Made by a program: the position numbers and the translations under genes
Notes under the pieces: model-generated
What the model was told of the DNA's origin: nothing
What the model saw: only the letters and a program-made list of their open reading frames with translations
Database searches by the model: none
Shown here: one piece after another, positions 50,663-59,663 of the stretch
How positions within the stretch are numbered: the first letter of the stretch is position 1
Layout: each line of letters begins with the position of its first letter
Assembly: GCF_000424545.1 (NCBI RefSeq)
Contig: NZ_AUKC01000003.1
Location: 157,943-221,942, forward strand
DNA: 64,000 nucleotides
From: Butyrivibrio sp. NC3005
GTDB taxonomy: Bacteria > Bacillota > Clostridia > Lachnospirales > Lachnospiraceae
Direction of reading: 5' to 3'

Positions 50663-52270
50663 TCAACACATATCTATTGATATAACTTTTTCTTCAAACT
50701 GTCCCTTATATTCCCTACCGGCAAATTCTGTTAGCTTTTTTACGTACATTTCTCTTAATTTTTCCGTATTGACATACACTTCATCTGCCTTTAGTACTGC
50801 CGGTGCTGTTACGTAATGCTTCATGTTATAGCAGTTTTTCAGGTCGTTTTCTCCGAAATCTTCAATTTCAAATGGTTGTATATAGATTAGTTTCTTACAT
50901 TTTTCATATAGATTTTTGCTATAGAAACTTTCTGGTATGGATAGAACACTATTTTCACCATCGTAGGGATTCTGAATAAAAATATAGTCATAGAAAAAAT
51001 CATCTTCGATAGCTTTTTTATACTCTATTATGTTTGCTTTTTTAGTAAAAAAACTTTTTTCATCCAAAGACCAGTCAATTGTATTATTCTTATCTGTCAA
51101 AATATTTCCTAGTGCATCTTTTCTATAGGTTGGAGCAAAGAATATACTAATCTCAATTTTATTTTTCTTTAGAAGTTCTATCCACTTGCTGATAGATTCT
51201 ACACTTTTTTTATAGGTTATTACGAAAAGCGCTTTTCTGATAATCGAGGTTTCTTTACTTGTTTTTTTATATCTTTTTAATTCTTCAAGACTGTTTATGC
51301 CTTCTTTTTTTCTTGAAGGTAAAAGTTTTTTGTCAAATGTAAATTCAGGCAGTTTGAAATCAGCTATTTTCTGAAGTTCCTTTCTTTGTCCTTCAAAAAA
51401 AGGATATCCATGTCCTCCCCATGCTTTCTGAACTGCAAGATAGTTTCCATAGCAGCTTTCAAGCACGCTTTGATAGGCTATGGGGACCGGGATAGTGGTC
51501 ATTTCGTAAGGAACTCTTATTGATTTTTCATAGAATGTTTTATCTATTCCCTGTGAACCTTTTAAAACCCACGGGAATATGTACCCTAGTTTTTCAGAAT
51601 CTTTTTCTTTAACTCTTGCCATTTGTTTTTCGGCAAATGAATACAAAAAAACTGCTTTTTGTCTTTTATCTAATTGAAAAAAGTTTTCAAATTCTATCTG
51701 ATACTTTTTCTCTAAATCAGAAATCAGTTTCTCCTGAGCTATTTCTGAAATTTCCTCGCCATATATTGAATCGGCAAGTGCTATTATGTATTTTATTTCT
51801 TCGTCTCTTTTTTTTTCTTTATCACTATCTTTGTAAAGGTAATCAAGAAGGAACACGTCGACACACGCTATATAAGGAAAATTGTAATATTCATTAAGAT
51901 GTTCTAGTGAAAAATTCATATGCTGTGTATTTACTACTCTTGTTATGTAATACCAATGATCATCCTGATTAGAATAATCGAATGTGGCAAAGCCATCTTT
52001 TAATTCACTTCTGCAGATTATTTTAAACTTTTCATAGTCCTGCCTTTTCATGCATATATCTATATCGTCATCCCAGGGAATAAAGCCTCCATGCCTAATT
52101 GCTGCTATTAATGTTCCCCAGGCCGCAAAATACTCTATACCATGTTTACGGCATATTCTATCAATTTCTTCAAGAATATCCAGTCCCGCATTCCATGCCT
52201 GTTTCACTGCTGTTGGAATATAGAATCCATCTCTAACTTCATCTTCAAAAAAGCTTAGCTGCTTAGCCAT
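50663..52270 (-). CDS. LicD-family phosphotransferase with additional C-terminal domain
   Basis: Residues about 20-270 are a LicD domain: HGIEYFAAWGTLIAAIRHGG then FIPWDDDIDICMKRQDYEKF (the DDDID metal site), YIACVDVFLLDYL, and the closing YQSVLESCYGNYLAVQKAWG. Residues about 330-535 (IIRKALFVITYKKSVESISK, then KLIYIQPFEIEDF) look like a separate Rossmann-like domain I do not recognise. The start is ATG at 52268-52270 with GGAG 7 bases upstream, inside the end of the upstream LicD gene. LicD proteins transfer phosphocholine from CDP-choline; human FKTN and FKRP of the same superfamily transfer ribitol-phosphate from CDP-ribitol, which fits the adjacent TarIJ pair. Confidence 0.85.
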   Translation of the reverse strand: MAKQLSFFEDEVRDGFYIPTAVKQAWNAGLDILEEIDRICRKHGIEYFAAWGTLIAAIRHGGFIPWDDDIDICMKRQDYEKFKIICRSELKDGFATFDYSNQDDHWYYITRVVNTQHMNFSLEHLNEYYNFPYIACVDVFLLDYLYKDSDKEKKRDEEIKYIIALADSIYGEEISEIAQEKLISDLEKKYQIEFENFFQLDKRQKAVFLYSFAEKQMARVKEKDSEKLGYIFPWVLKGSQGIDKTFYEKSIRVPYEMTTIPVPIAYQSVLESCYGNYLAVQKAWGGHGYPFFEGQRKELQKIADFKLPEFTFDKKLLPSRKKEGINSLEELKRYKKTSKETSIIRKALFVITYKKSVESISKWIELLKKNKIEISIFFAPTYRKDALGNILTDKNNTIDWSLDEKSFFTKKANIIEYKKAIEDDFFYDYIFIQNPYDGENSVLSIPESFYSKNLYEKCKKLIYIQPFEIEDFGENDLKNCYNMKHYVTAPAVLKADEVYVNTEKLREMYVKKLTEFAGREYKGQFEEKVISIDMC

Positions 52271-53228
52271 GTGCAACTCCAAGTTTATCTAGTTCTTCAT
52301 CCTGTTTTTTGTACAAAGGATAATCATGAGCACCCTTTCTATTATGTGGTGTCAGATAGTCGCTTCCATACTGCCTTGTAAGTATCTCCTGATATCCAAT
52401 TGGAACTGAAATTTTGGTAGGGCCAAAAGGAACCCAAATATTATCATCAAATAGTGAACTCTTAAACTGTGCTGCATTTCTGTCAAGAGCAGACCTGATA
52501 GACACGATATGAAGTGTATCTGTGTCTATATCTTCGTAAATCTGTGCCAGCTGATTTTCTAGTCTGCTCATCTGAACATACAAAGATTCGTTTCTATTGA
52601 CTGTAATTCCGCAGGTCTGTTCAACTAGTTCAATCATTTCTTTAACATCTTTTTCTTCTACAGTCTTTCCATTTTCATCAACACTTTCTTCTTCATAAGC
52701 CTTAAAAACAACTGCTGCCTCCAAGACTTTATCAATAAGTGTCATCTGAAGATCATCGTCATCTTTATTAGGATTTTTCTTGTCCAATACATCAATATCA
52801 AGACCGTTAACATAAGGACATCCATGATACATCATAAGTCTGTCTGCCTGCGTAGAATAGGAAGTTGCATTTATTACTCTTGCCGTAAGATTCTCATAAT
52901 TGCCCACAACTAGCCTGTTAAGAAGTACCATATCGTCCATAAATCCGTTTTTATTATAAAAATCTACAAGGATGTTATAATCCCTTCTTTTCATAATAAT
53001 ATCAATATCATCATCCCAAGGGATATAATTTCCATGCCTTATCGCTCCAAGAAGTGTTCCCCAGCATGCAAAGTAAGATATACCAAGTTCTCTGCAGATT
53101 ATGTTAAAGCGTTCTAAAACTTCTAGTCCGCACATCCAAAATCTTTTCATCTTTTCCGGAACTAAAAAGCCATCTATTTCTTCATCTCTAAAAAAGCTAT
53201 CGTCAACACTTAACAGGCTTTTTTTCAT
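52263..53228 (-). CDS. LicD-family phosphotransferase
   Basis: The 321-residue protein has LGISYFACWGTLLGAIRHGN then YIPWDDDIDIIMKRRDYNIL near 55-80 and ends with GYQEILTRQYGSDYLTPHNR. These are the core and C-terminal motifs of LicD. The helical middle segment (YEEESVDENGKTVEEKDVKE) is an insert common in Lachnospiraceae members. GAGGTGC precedes ATG, and the 3' end overlaps the next LicD gene by 8 bases. It would transfer a polyol- or choline-phosphate to a sugar hydroxyl in the cytoplasm. Confidence 0.9.
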   Translation of the reverse strand: MKKSLLSVDDSFFRDEEIDGFLVPEKMKRFWMCGLEVLERFNIICRELGISYFACWGTLLGAIRHGNYIPWDDDIDIIMKRRDYNILVDFYNKNGFMDDMVLLNRLVVGNYENLTARVINATSYSTQADRLMMYHGCPYVNGLDIDVLDKKNPNKDDDDLQMTLIDKVLEAAVVFKAYEEESVDENGKTVEEKDVKEMIELVEQTCGITVNRNESLYVQMSRLENQLAQIYEDIDTDTLHIVSIRSALDRNAAQFKSSLFDDNIWVPFGPTKISVPIGYQEILTRQYGSDYLTPHNRKGAHDYPLYKKQDEELDKLGVAHG

Positions 53229-53240
53229 TATGCACCTCTT

Positions 53241-54683
53241 TTATATTATTTCTGCTGACCTAATCATGACCGGTTTCTTTAAATCTGTCATTTTCAGTAC
53301 ATAAGGCGAAGCATCTCCATAGTAGGCATCAAGTCTTTCCAGAAACTCTTTATCTATTTTTCCTTCTATGACGTTTCTAAACTTAAGTATTTCTTCTATC
53401 TTCCTGAACGCATTAATATTTACATGCATCCACTGACTCTTATCTTCCGGAAAAAAAGTAATAAACAGCTGGATTTTATTCTTATTCTCATCAATTATGC
53501 TTAAATTGGACAGTAATTTATCTATCCCGTTATTCTCCATCTCTACAAGAGAACTTGCTCCAAGACAAAGAAGCATGTGTTTTTTATTTTTTTCAAAAAT
53601 ATAATCATCAAGAAATGCTATTCTCTTCTCATCTTCATGATAGAAAAAATCAGTCCCAAGATCATATAATATCCATGGTGCTTCCTGAGGAAGTACTACA
53701 ACTCTTTTACCTTCTCTTCTTAAATCCATAGCATGGATACTGCAGCAGTACTCATCATCAAAATCCCCGGTATTCCACTTTATATCACCTTTAGTAGCAA
53801 CAAGCACGTTACTTACAAATGAAACGTCGCATATGCTATTTAGAGCTTCACCGCAGATAACTGTTTCATTCTGACTTGTAACTGCAAGAAGTCCCTGACA
53901 GTCTATATCTTCCATGATGCCATTTGCAGGAATGTGTCTGCTTCCAAGTATTCCCACCATAGCAATGTCTTCATTTTCTTCAAACGCATCTATTACTCTG
54001 TACAAAAAATACGGATTTAGAATCCTAACTCCTTCTCTTAAATAAATCTTGTACTCTGCATCAACTGCTTCAAGCGCTTCATTATACCCTTTTGATAGTT
54101 TCTCTACGCCTGTAACCTGAATAGAGTCAATTTCGATATTATGAGGAACATATAAATGCTGAATCCATTCCATAATTCTTGCATATTCCAAGTTGTTGTC
54201 AGTACAGATGATAAAGCACACTTTGCTGCCTTCTCTTTTCTTTTCTATTAAATTATTATCTGGATAATTAAAAAGAATCTCTTCATCTTTTCCTTCGATT
54301 CTATCAAATACCCTATCAGGAAATACTGCAAAAATGCTGATTGCAGTAGACATCTCTATCATAGAAATCTCATTTTCCTTCATGAAGCTTATAAGTGTTG
54401 ACGCATCAAAATCATCGAGAAATTCTGCGCGTTCGATATTGTATTTGATTTCATCAAGTATTTTTATTGCAGTATTTAAATCCTTTACCATGCCTAGAAT
54501 TCCATGGTTTTTTTCTTCTTCAAAGTTTTTTCGTTCGAGAAGACTTAATATATAGATACTACTTACTTCCTTACTGTTTCTGTATTCCTGCAGACCTTGG
54601 CTGACATCATTCCATAATTTTTCAAAATCACCTGCACTAAAATCTTCCTCTAGCATTTTTCTAAAAACTGTAAGATTATCCAT
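53241..54683 (-). CDS. Glycosyltransferase-like protein (GT-A, StrF/GT2-related) with helical N-terminus
   Basis: Residues 1-150 are helical with no clear family. Residues about 150-350 resemble the GT2-like domain of PF13712: VCFIICTDNNLEYARIMEWI, then YLREGVRILNPYFLYRVIDA, MVGILGSRHIPANG and DDEYCCSIHAMDLRREGKRV. The C-terminus contains ILYDLGTDFFYHED. GAGGAACA precedes ATG. It is first in the leftward LicD-LicD-TarI-TarJ unit, with a divergent unit starting at 54956. Probably a sugar transferase acting with the LicD enzymes. Confidence 0.6.
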   Translation of the reverse strand: MDNLTVFRKMLEEDFSAGDFEKLWNDVSQGLQEYRNSKEVSSIYILSLLERKNFEEEKNHGILGMVKDLNTAIKILDEIKYNIERAEFLDDFDASTLISFMKENEISMIEMSTAISIFAVFPDRVFDRIEGKDEEILFNYPDNNLIEKKREGSKVCFIICTDNNLEYARIMEWIQHLYVPHNIEIDSIQVTGVEKLSKGYNEALEAVDAEYKIYLREGVRILNPYFLYRVIDAFEENEDIAMVGILGSRHIPANGIMEDIDCQGLLAVTSQNETVICGEALNSICDVSFVSNVLVATKGDIKWNTGDFDDEYCCSIHAMDLRREGKRVVVLPQEAPWILYDLGTDFFYHEDEKRIAFLDDYIFEKNKKHMLLCLGASSLVEMENNGIDKLLSNLSIIDENKNKIQLFITFFPEDKSQWMHVNINAFRKIEEILKFRNVIEGKIDKEFLERLDAYYGDASPYVLKMTDLKKPVMIRSAEII

Positions 54684-54716
54684 GATTTGTTCCTCTTACG
54701 TTTGAATCGAATGACA

Positions 54717-54740
54717 TTTTTGTTACTTTGTTCCAAAAAC
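54717..54740 (-). repeat. Solo copy of the element A boundary motif
   Basis: Read on the minus strand, GTTTTTGGAACAAAGTAACA is nearly the same as the boundary motifs of element A at 3728, 3877 and 41374. It lies 34 bases upstream of the 53241-54683 start. The rest of 54741-54955 is AT-rich divergent promoter space without a confident -35/-10 pair. Confidence 0.5.
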
Positions 54741-54955
54741 GGGAATAACTTTCATACTATTTATATATTATCATATTTTCGTCATCATTGTTACGAGAAG
54801 TTGTTTTTTATCCGATATACATTTCGACAATATTAATCGTTACAATTTTCCTGGCTGCGTCTGTAAAAAGTAACGAATCCGCGAATAATATGTGCTTTTT
54901 TCCAGTCTGTAAACACTAATGTATTCGCTCTTTTTTAACTGAAAGGAAACACAAC

Positions 54956-55420
54956 ATGGTAAAGAATAGTAAAGAAGTAAGTTTAATAGAATACACCGAG
55001 GCTATAATATATCAGGACGGAAAGATGCGTCATTACCGTACTTTCTACGATGAAACAGGTATAACTATCTGCAGATACAGAACAAGATTCAGCAAAAATG
55101 ATGATGAGTATGGTCTATGCAAAATAGACTTTACCGATAGCAGCCAATATGACAAAGTTATGCAGTTTCTTCAGTCATTTGCAATAGATGATAACCTTAC
55201 ATTCACTTCTCAGAAAAGTTTCTGGATAAGCTTTTTAAACGATTCCGTTGACTTGGATCACATCATGGAGTACTTTGAGCTTGATAAAAACGGTTATACC
55301 AATCTGGATAATCAGAGCCTTACAGAAATTGAAGTTATGCGCAACCTTCAAAAATACTCTGATGTTATAGATTTCTTCAGAGATACTAACATATTCGAAC
55401 GACGTTATGGAATATATTGA
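54956..55420 (+). CDS. Unrecognised 154-residue protein coupled to a LicD gene
   Basis: I do not recognise this protein. It is soluble and acidic, with a first half of alternating strands (TEAIIYQDGKMRHYRTFYDE, ITICRYRTRF, LCKIDFTDSSQYD) and a helical second half (DHIMEYFELDKNGY, IDFFRDTNIFERRYGIY). AAAGGAAA lies 9 bases before ATG. Its last 14 bases overlap the start of the LicD gene, so the two are translationally coupled and may function together, for example as a specificity or regulatory subunit. This two-gene unit is the only plus-strand unit in the flagellin-linked block. Confidence 0.7.
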   Translation: MVKNSKEVSLIEYTEAIIYQDGKMRHYRTFYDETGITICRYRTRFSKNDDEYGLCKIDFTDSSQYDKVMQFLQSFAIDDNLTFTSQKSFWISFLNDSVDLDHIMEYFELDKNGYTNLDNQSLTEIEVMRNLQKYSDVIDFFRDTNIFERRYGIY

Positions 55421-56288
55421 AAATCTTTTTGAAGATGAAGTCAGAAATGATTTCACAGTGACTTCCAAAAGGAAAAGAATATGGAATGTTGAGCTTGAAA
55501 TGCTCACATTAGTTGAAAAAATATGCAGCCAGTACAATTTAAAGTACTGGCTGGATTTTGGTACGCTCCTTGGTGCAATAAGGCATAGCGGATTTGTACC
55601 ATGGGATGATGATATTGACATTTCTATGCCCAGACCTGATTATCAGATTTTTCAAAAAGTTGCACCAAGACATCTATCCTATCCTTTTTTTCTTCAAAAC
55701 ATCTACAATGATGGAAAATGGCTTTTTAGTAAGCTCCGAAACAGCGAAACTTCCTGTATCTGTTATCCTGACGATACGCTTAATCAAGGGATTTTTATAG
55801 ATATTTTCCCGCTTGACAGCGTTCCTTCAAATGATGATGCTAAATCTTTAGCTGTATACGAGACAGAACTTGAACTGTATATGCTTGGAAGTAACGAAAC
55901 AGCTTTTGCACATAAACTTGAAAGCGGCAGGTGTATTCTGCCACTTGATATTATTAATACGCTAAAAGAAAGTGGTTCTCTAGCCTCTTTTCAATATTAT
56001 GAGCAGTTTGCCGCTTCTAATTATGGATGCACTGATACTATCAGCTTCCTTCCGTGGGTATTTTCTTCTAACAACTTTAGTATTGGACGAAAAAAAAGCT
56101 GGTTTGATTCGATTATTCATGTTCCTTTTGAAAAAATGGTCGTGCCGGTTCCTGCTTTCTATCAAGAAATTTTATCAAGTACTTATGGCGATTATTTAAC
56201 TATAAGAAAAGGCACAACCCTTCACGAAGGTGCTATCTTCGATCCGGATGTGCCATATACTGTTAAGATTAATTCCCTCCGCTTATAA
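55407..56288 (+). CDS. LicD-family phosphotransferase
   Basis: The 293-residue protein has YNLKYWLDFGTLLGAIRHSG then FVPWDDDIDISMPRPDYQIF near 45-80, followed by NQGIFIDIFPLDSVPS and the terminal YQEILSSTYGDYLTIRKGTT. WLDFGTLLG and DDDID are the defining motifs. The ATG lies within the end of the unknown upstream gene and the 3' end overlaps the convergent DUF4422 gene by 20 bases. It is the only LicD here on the plus strand. The likely reaction is transfer of a CDP-linked alcohol phosphate to a glycan. Confidence 0.92.
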   Translation: MEYIENLFEDEVRNDFTVTSKRKRIWNVELEMLTLVEKICSQYNLKYWLDFGTLLGAIRHSGFVPWDDDIDISMPRPDYQIFQKVAPRHLSYPFFLQNIYNDGKWLFSKLRNSETSCICYPDDTLNQGIFIDIFPLDSVPSNDDAKSLAVYETELELYMLGSNETAFAHKLESGRCILPLDIINTLKESGSLASFQYYEQFAASNYGCTDTISFLPWVFSSNNFSIGRKKSWFDSIIHVPFEKMVVPVPAFYQEILSSTYGDYLTIRKGTTLHEGAIFDPDVPYTVKINSLRL

Positions 56289-57939
56289 CTGGAAGTTCTT
56301 TTACTCTTAAATCCTTATCAAGGAGCCATACTGTAAACATTCTCTCTGCAATAAAACCTGCAATTCTCTTATCATAATCATTTTGGTAAATGCCGTTTAA
56401 CTCTTCATCTATTCTGTCTGTCAGTTCGATGATAAAAGGAAACAGGAAATCGCAGTAATCATCAAAGAGTTTAAAAGGCATAACGAAAAGGTTACACAAA
56501 TACAATGTATGTCCCTTCATTACTCTATCAAAGTTTTCAAGTCTTTCAGGATATTTTTCTGATAAAATATTTCTGGCTATTTGGAGCCCTACATAAACTG
56601 TATGAGTATTTTTAAAAGTTTTTATAAGATGTTCTTCGATTGTTTCAGGATAGCTATAGTCTACATCTTTTAATATAATATCGTAATCTTCAAAATAATC
56701 TAATATATCTTTTTCTAGCAAAAACCAATCAGAGACTCTATTCATTGTCCTTACGCTAAAATATCTCCGGTAATGATTTATGCCTATATATTCAAAATCT
56801 TTTACATTTTTCCAAATATTATAAATTGCAGTGCACTCGTTAATATAAGGGTTATATTCAGAAATATTATCCCCTTTATCATCTCCTATATATCCTAAAT
56901 CTTTTTTGCCTTTTCTTCCCGCATGAATCGGAAGATACATAGGGTAAGACGGCTTATTGAATGCTTTATGACATACTGTATATATACGAACTTTACCCTT
57001 GTAATTGTTTACTTCTCTATCTAAAAGAATCAGCAAGCCTTTATAGTTTTTGCCTATAATAATAAACCTTCCGTAATCAGATAATTCTTCTCTAATCTTA
57101 TCAGTAATTGTATCTGTTACAAACTCTATTAGGACATATCTAGAAATATCTTTATATTCTTCCAAGTCTTTTGACAATCCTGAAAGACTTTCTTCGTTAA
57201 AATCCTTATATAAAAGCAAAGACACATCATAAGTGTTTTTTTCTTTACTATTCTTTGGACTATAGGAAAAAAAAGCTTCTTGTCCCCAAAATATATTGTT
57301 ATAAATGTTACTTTTTACAAGTTTTGCAACGAATCTGTTATCAGGTAAGCTAATGTTTTCATTTTCTTTTTGCAAAAAAAGAGAATCTATAACTAAATCG
57401 TCGAAGTATTTATCAACTGGGATGTGCCTTCCTATTATCTTCGCCTTATCAAAAGCAGCGCCAATATCCAACACTTTTGTGCACCTAAGGTCATGCATGA
57501 TATCTATTGCCTGCAGCAAAACTTCTCTTTTATCAAATAAAAGTTCTCCTTCAATCTTTCCAAGAAATACTTCCCACCCGTAAAGACTATCCTGTAGTTC
57601 ATACATTTTGTTTAAAAGGTCTTCAAATTGTTTCTCAAAGTCTTTATCTAAGCCATTTTTACAGTCGTTTTCAAATTTTCGGGCACTTTTTTGAATCTTT
57701 TTTAAAACATCTGTATACTCAGCAAGTTTATCAGAAAAACTTTTTGCATATTCTGATTTTATAGATTCTTTCAGTTTTTTGGCTATAATTAATGACTCAT
57801 CAATGCAGCTATATTCTTTCTTATAATCATTACTGCAAAAGGCATTATATAATTCATACTGATTTTTTGCTAATACCTTTAGCATTTGCGAACAAATATC
57901 AATTTGAGCTTTATTGAAATTAAAGATATCATTTTGCAC
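56269..57939 (-). CDS. DUF4422 glycosyltransferase with methyltransferase-like N-terminal region
   Basis: Residues about 325-555 are a DUF4422 domain: VRIYTVCHKAFNKPSYPMYL, PIHAGRKGKKDLGYIGDD, ISEYNPYINECTAIYNIWKN then GINHYRRYFS near 415, and YLCNLFVMPFKLFDDYCDFL with AERMFTVWLL near the end. This family (which includes galactofuranosyl- and other GT32-like transferases) is common in LicD clusters. Residues 1-150 are coiled-coil-like; 150-320 look like a degenerate Rossmann domain (LDIGAAFDKAKIIGRHIPVD). The start is GTG, with AAGGAG 9 bases upstream. Confidence 0.82.
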   Translation of the reverse strand: MQNDIFNFNKAQIDICSQMLKVLAKNQYELYNAFCSNDYKKEYSCIDESLIIAKKLKESIKSEYAKSFSDKLAEYTDVLKKIQKSARKFENDCKNGLDKDFEKQFEDLLNKMYELQDSLYGWEVFLGKIEGELLFDKREVLLQAIDIMHDLRCTKVLDIGAAFDKAKIIGRHIPVDKYFDDLVIDSLFLQKENENISLPDNRFVAKLVKSNIYNNIFWGQEAFFSYSPKNSKEKNTYDVSLLLYKDFNEESLSGLSKDLEEYKDISRYVLIEFVTDTITDKIREELSDYGRFIIIGKNYKGLLILLDREVNNYKGKVRIYTVCHKAFNKPSYPMYLPIHAGRKGKKDLGYIGDDKGDNISEYNPYINECTAIYNIWKNVKDFEYIGINHYRRYFSVRTMNRVSDWFLLEKDILDYFEDYDIILKDVDYSYPETIEEHLIKTFKNTHTVYVGLQIARNILSEKYPERLENFDRVMKGHTLYLCNLFVMPFKLFDDYCDFLFPFIIELTDRIDEELNGIYQNDYDKRIAGFIAERMFTVWLLDKDLRVKELPVISGGN

Positions 57940-57968
57940 TTAAATTACTCCTTGGATTTTCCAATGCT

Positions 57969-58631
57969 TCAAAAACGCATATTTCTAATATCATCTATGA
58001 TTTCCTTATAGCTTTGCTCTTTTCCGAACAAAAGCGTTGTTCCAAGGACAAAGCCTTTTACTCCTCTTGGAGCATAGGTTCTTATTTTATCTTCGCTGCA
58101 GGCTCCATCCCAGTAGATATCAAATTTCATTCTATCCATAAGCGACAATAAAACTGTTATTTTATCTCCAACATAAGGCAAGAACATTTGGCCTGCATTT
58201 CCGGGATTTACGCTCATGACAAGAACTTTATCAACGATTCTTAAAAGTTCTAAAACTGACTCTACACTGGTTCCAGGATTTATGGCTATTCCAGGTATCA
58301 TTCCTGCATTTATAACTTCCTGAATTGTGGCAGACGGATGATACTCGGCTTCTGGATGAATATACACAGTATCTCCTTTTCTTAATTTTTTGAGGAAAAG
58401 GCCTATCGTATTACTAGGATGCTGCACCATAAGATGTACATCCAAAGGCTTTTTGGTGGCATTGGCTATAAATGCCATATCATTTAATGACATGGCATAA
58501 TTGTGAACATATCGTCCATCCATTATATCTATGTGGAAAGAATCTATTCCCGCTTCTTCTAGTCTATGCACTTCATCTTCCAAATGTCCGAAATCTGCGC
58601 ACATCATTGATGCAGTTAATTCAAAATTCAC
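57969..58631 (-). CDS. rpe: Ribulose-phosphate 3-epimerase family protein
   Basis: LTASMMCADFGHLEDEVHRL then GIDSFHIDIMDGRYVHNYAM, PLDVHLMVQHP, VLVMSVNPGNAGQMF and a final GVKGFVLGTT make the TIM-barrel and metal-site pattern of Rpe (H, D, H and D all present). The protein interconverts ribulose-5-phosphate and xylulose-5-phosphate. GGAGG lies 5 bases before a GTG whose last bases form GTGA with the upstream LicD stop, so I start there (220 residues); an ATG four codons earlier is possible. The catalytic C-terminal region is slightly altered (WDGACSEDKI where DGG is usual), so it could act on a related pentose or allulose phosphate. Its place here suggests it supplies the polyol-phosphate pathway. 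Confidence 0.85.
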   Translation of the reverse strand: MNFELTASMMCADFGHLEDEVHRLEEAGIDSFHIDIMDGRYVHNYAMSLNDMAFIANATKKPLDVHLMVQHPSNTIGLFLKKLRKGDTVYIHPEAEYHPSATIQEVINAGMIPGIAINPGTSVESVLELLRIVDKVLVMSVNPGNAGQMFLPYVGDKITVLLSLMDRMKFDIYWDGACSEDKIRTYAPRGVKGFVLGTTLLFGKEQSYKEIIDDIRNMRF

Positions 58632-59581
58632 AGTTGCCTCCATGTTCTGATTTTCTCATCCTGCACTGCATAAAATGGATAATCATGTCCAGCTTTAGCC
58701 TGTCTTGGTGAGAGATAATCCTGTCCATAATTTTTTTTCAGTATTTCGTTATAACCTATCGGAACCTGTAAATCTATATATTCAAACGGAAGCTTTAAAA
58801 AATCATCTAACCATTCTTTTTTCCTGGATATTGAAAAGTCTCCTGATGCGGCAACATCGGGAAGCCATACATAGGAATCACATTCGCTTTCGTCATACAT
58901 CATCGCAACTTTATCTGATAATCTCCAAAGCTTTGTCTGAAGATTATTTTCATCTATAGTGAGCTTTGTCCCTGTTGTATCATTTATTCTGTGAATGTAG
59001 TCCTCTAATTCGCCTCTTTCTTTTAGTTCATTAAACCTGAATGCCGCATCATATATTCCTCCATAGACTGCAAGTAAAAGCTCTTTTTCTTTATCATCTC
59101 TTGGGACTTCATCAAACGGAAATATATCAACTCCTACAACGTATGGGCAGTTATAAAATTTTTTGGTTATCTGTGCTTCTTTACTGCTGTTTCCAAAATC
59201 AATATACTTCCTGTTGGTGACAAAAGCCTTCGGGACATCATAGCTTTCTTGCGTATAAAAGCTATATACTACACATTCCTTCGGAAGTTCCTTCTGCAAA
59301 ATCGGCATAAGCCGCATATAGTCTTTCCTTTTCACGGCTATATCTATATCATCATCCCAAGGAATAAAGCCGCCATGACGTATTGTTCCAAGAAGCGTTC
59401 CATAATCGGCAAAATACGGGATATTGTATATTTCACAGACTTTTGTCACATACCACAAAACAAGTATCATTGAAGCCCATGATCTTTTCATTTTCTCTTC
59501 TACGAAAAAACCTTTTATTTCTTCTGCTTTTAGAAAACTTTCACAGACTTTAGGTTTTGGTATAGCATCCCAGTTTATCAA
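58628..59581 (-). CDS. LicD-family phosphotransferase
   Basis: The 317-residue protein has YNIPYFADYGTLLGTIRHGG then FIPWDDDIDIAVKRKDYMRL near 60-95, VVGVDIFPFDEVPRDDKE, WLPDVAASGDFSISRKKEWL and the terminal GYNEILKKNYGQDYLSPRQA, all standard LicD. The start is TTG with GGAGAG about 10 bases upstream; no ATG fits better. The stop overlaps the next gene (GTGA). Closest in this window to the LicD at 52263. Confidence 0.9.
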   Translation of the reverse strand: MINWDAIPKPKVCESFLKAEEIKGFFVEEKMKRSWASMILVLWYVTKVCEIYNIPYFADYGTLLGTIRHGGFIPWDDDIDIAVKRKDYMRLMPILQKELPKECVVYSFYTQESYDVPKAFVTNRKYIDFGNSSKEAQITKKFYNCPYVVGVDIFPFDEVPRDDKEKELLLAVYGGIYDAAFRFNELKERGELEDYIHRINDTTGTKLTIDENNLQTKLWRLSDKVAMMYDESECDSYVWLPDVAASGDFSISRKKEWLDDFLKLPFEYIDLQVPIGYNEILKKNYGQDYLSPRQAKAGHDYPFYAVQDEKIRTWRQL

Positions 59582-59663
59582 GGTTTGTACTCTCCAAGTT
59601 TGGCAGAAAATTTATGGCTTCTTTTTTATATAGTCCGTTTTACTGTTTGCTTTATGTGATACA

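Noticed and set aside
50663..59581. LicD proteins as phosphocholine transferases
   Set aside because: No choline kinase, CDP-choline synthase or choline transporter occurs in the window. Kept as an alternative, not the main call.
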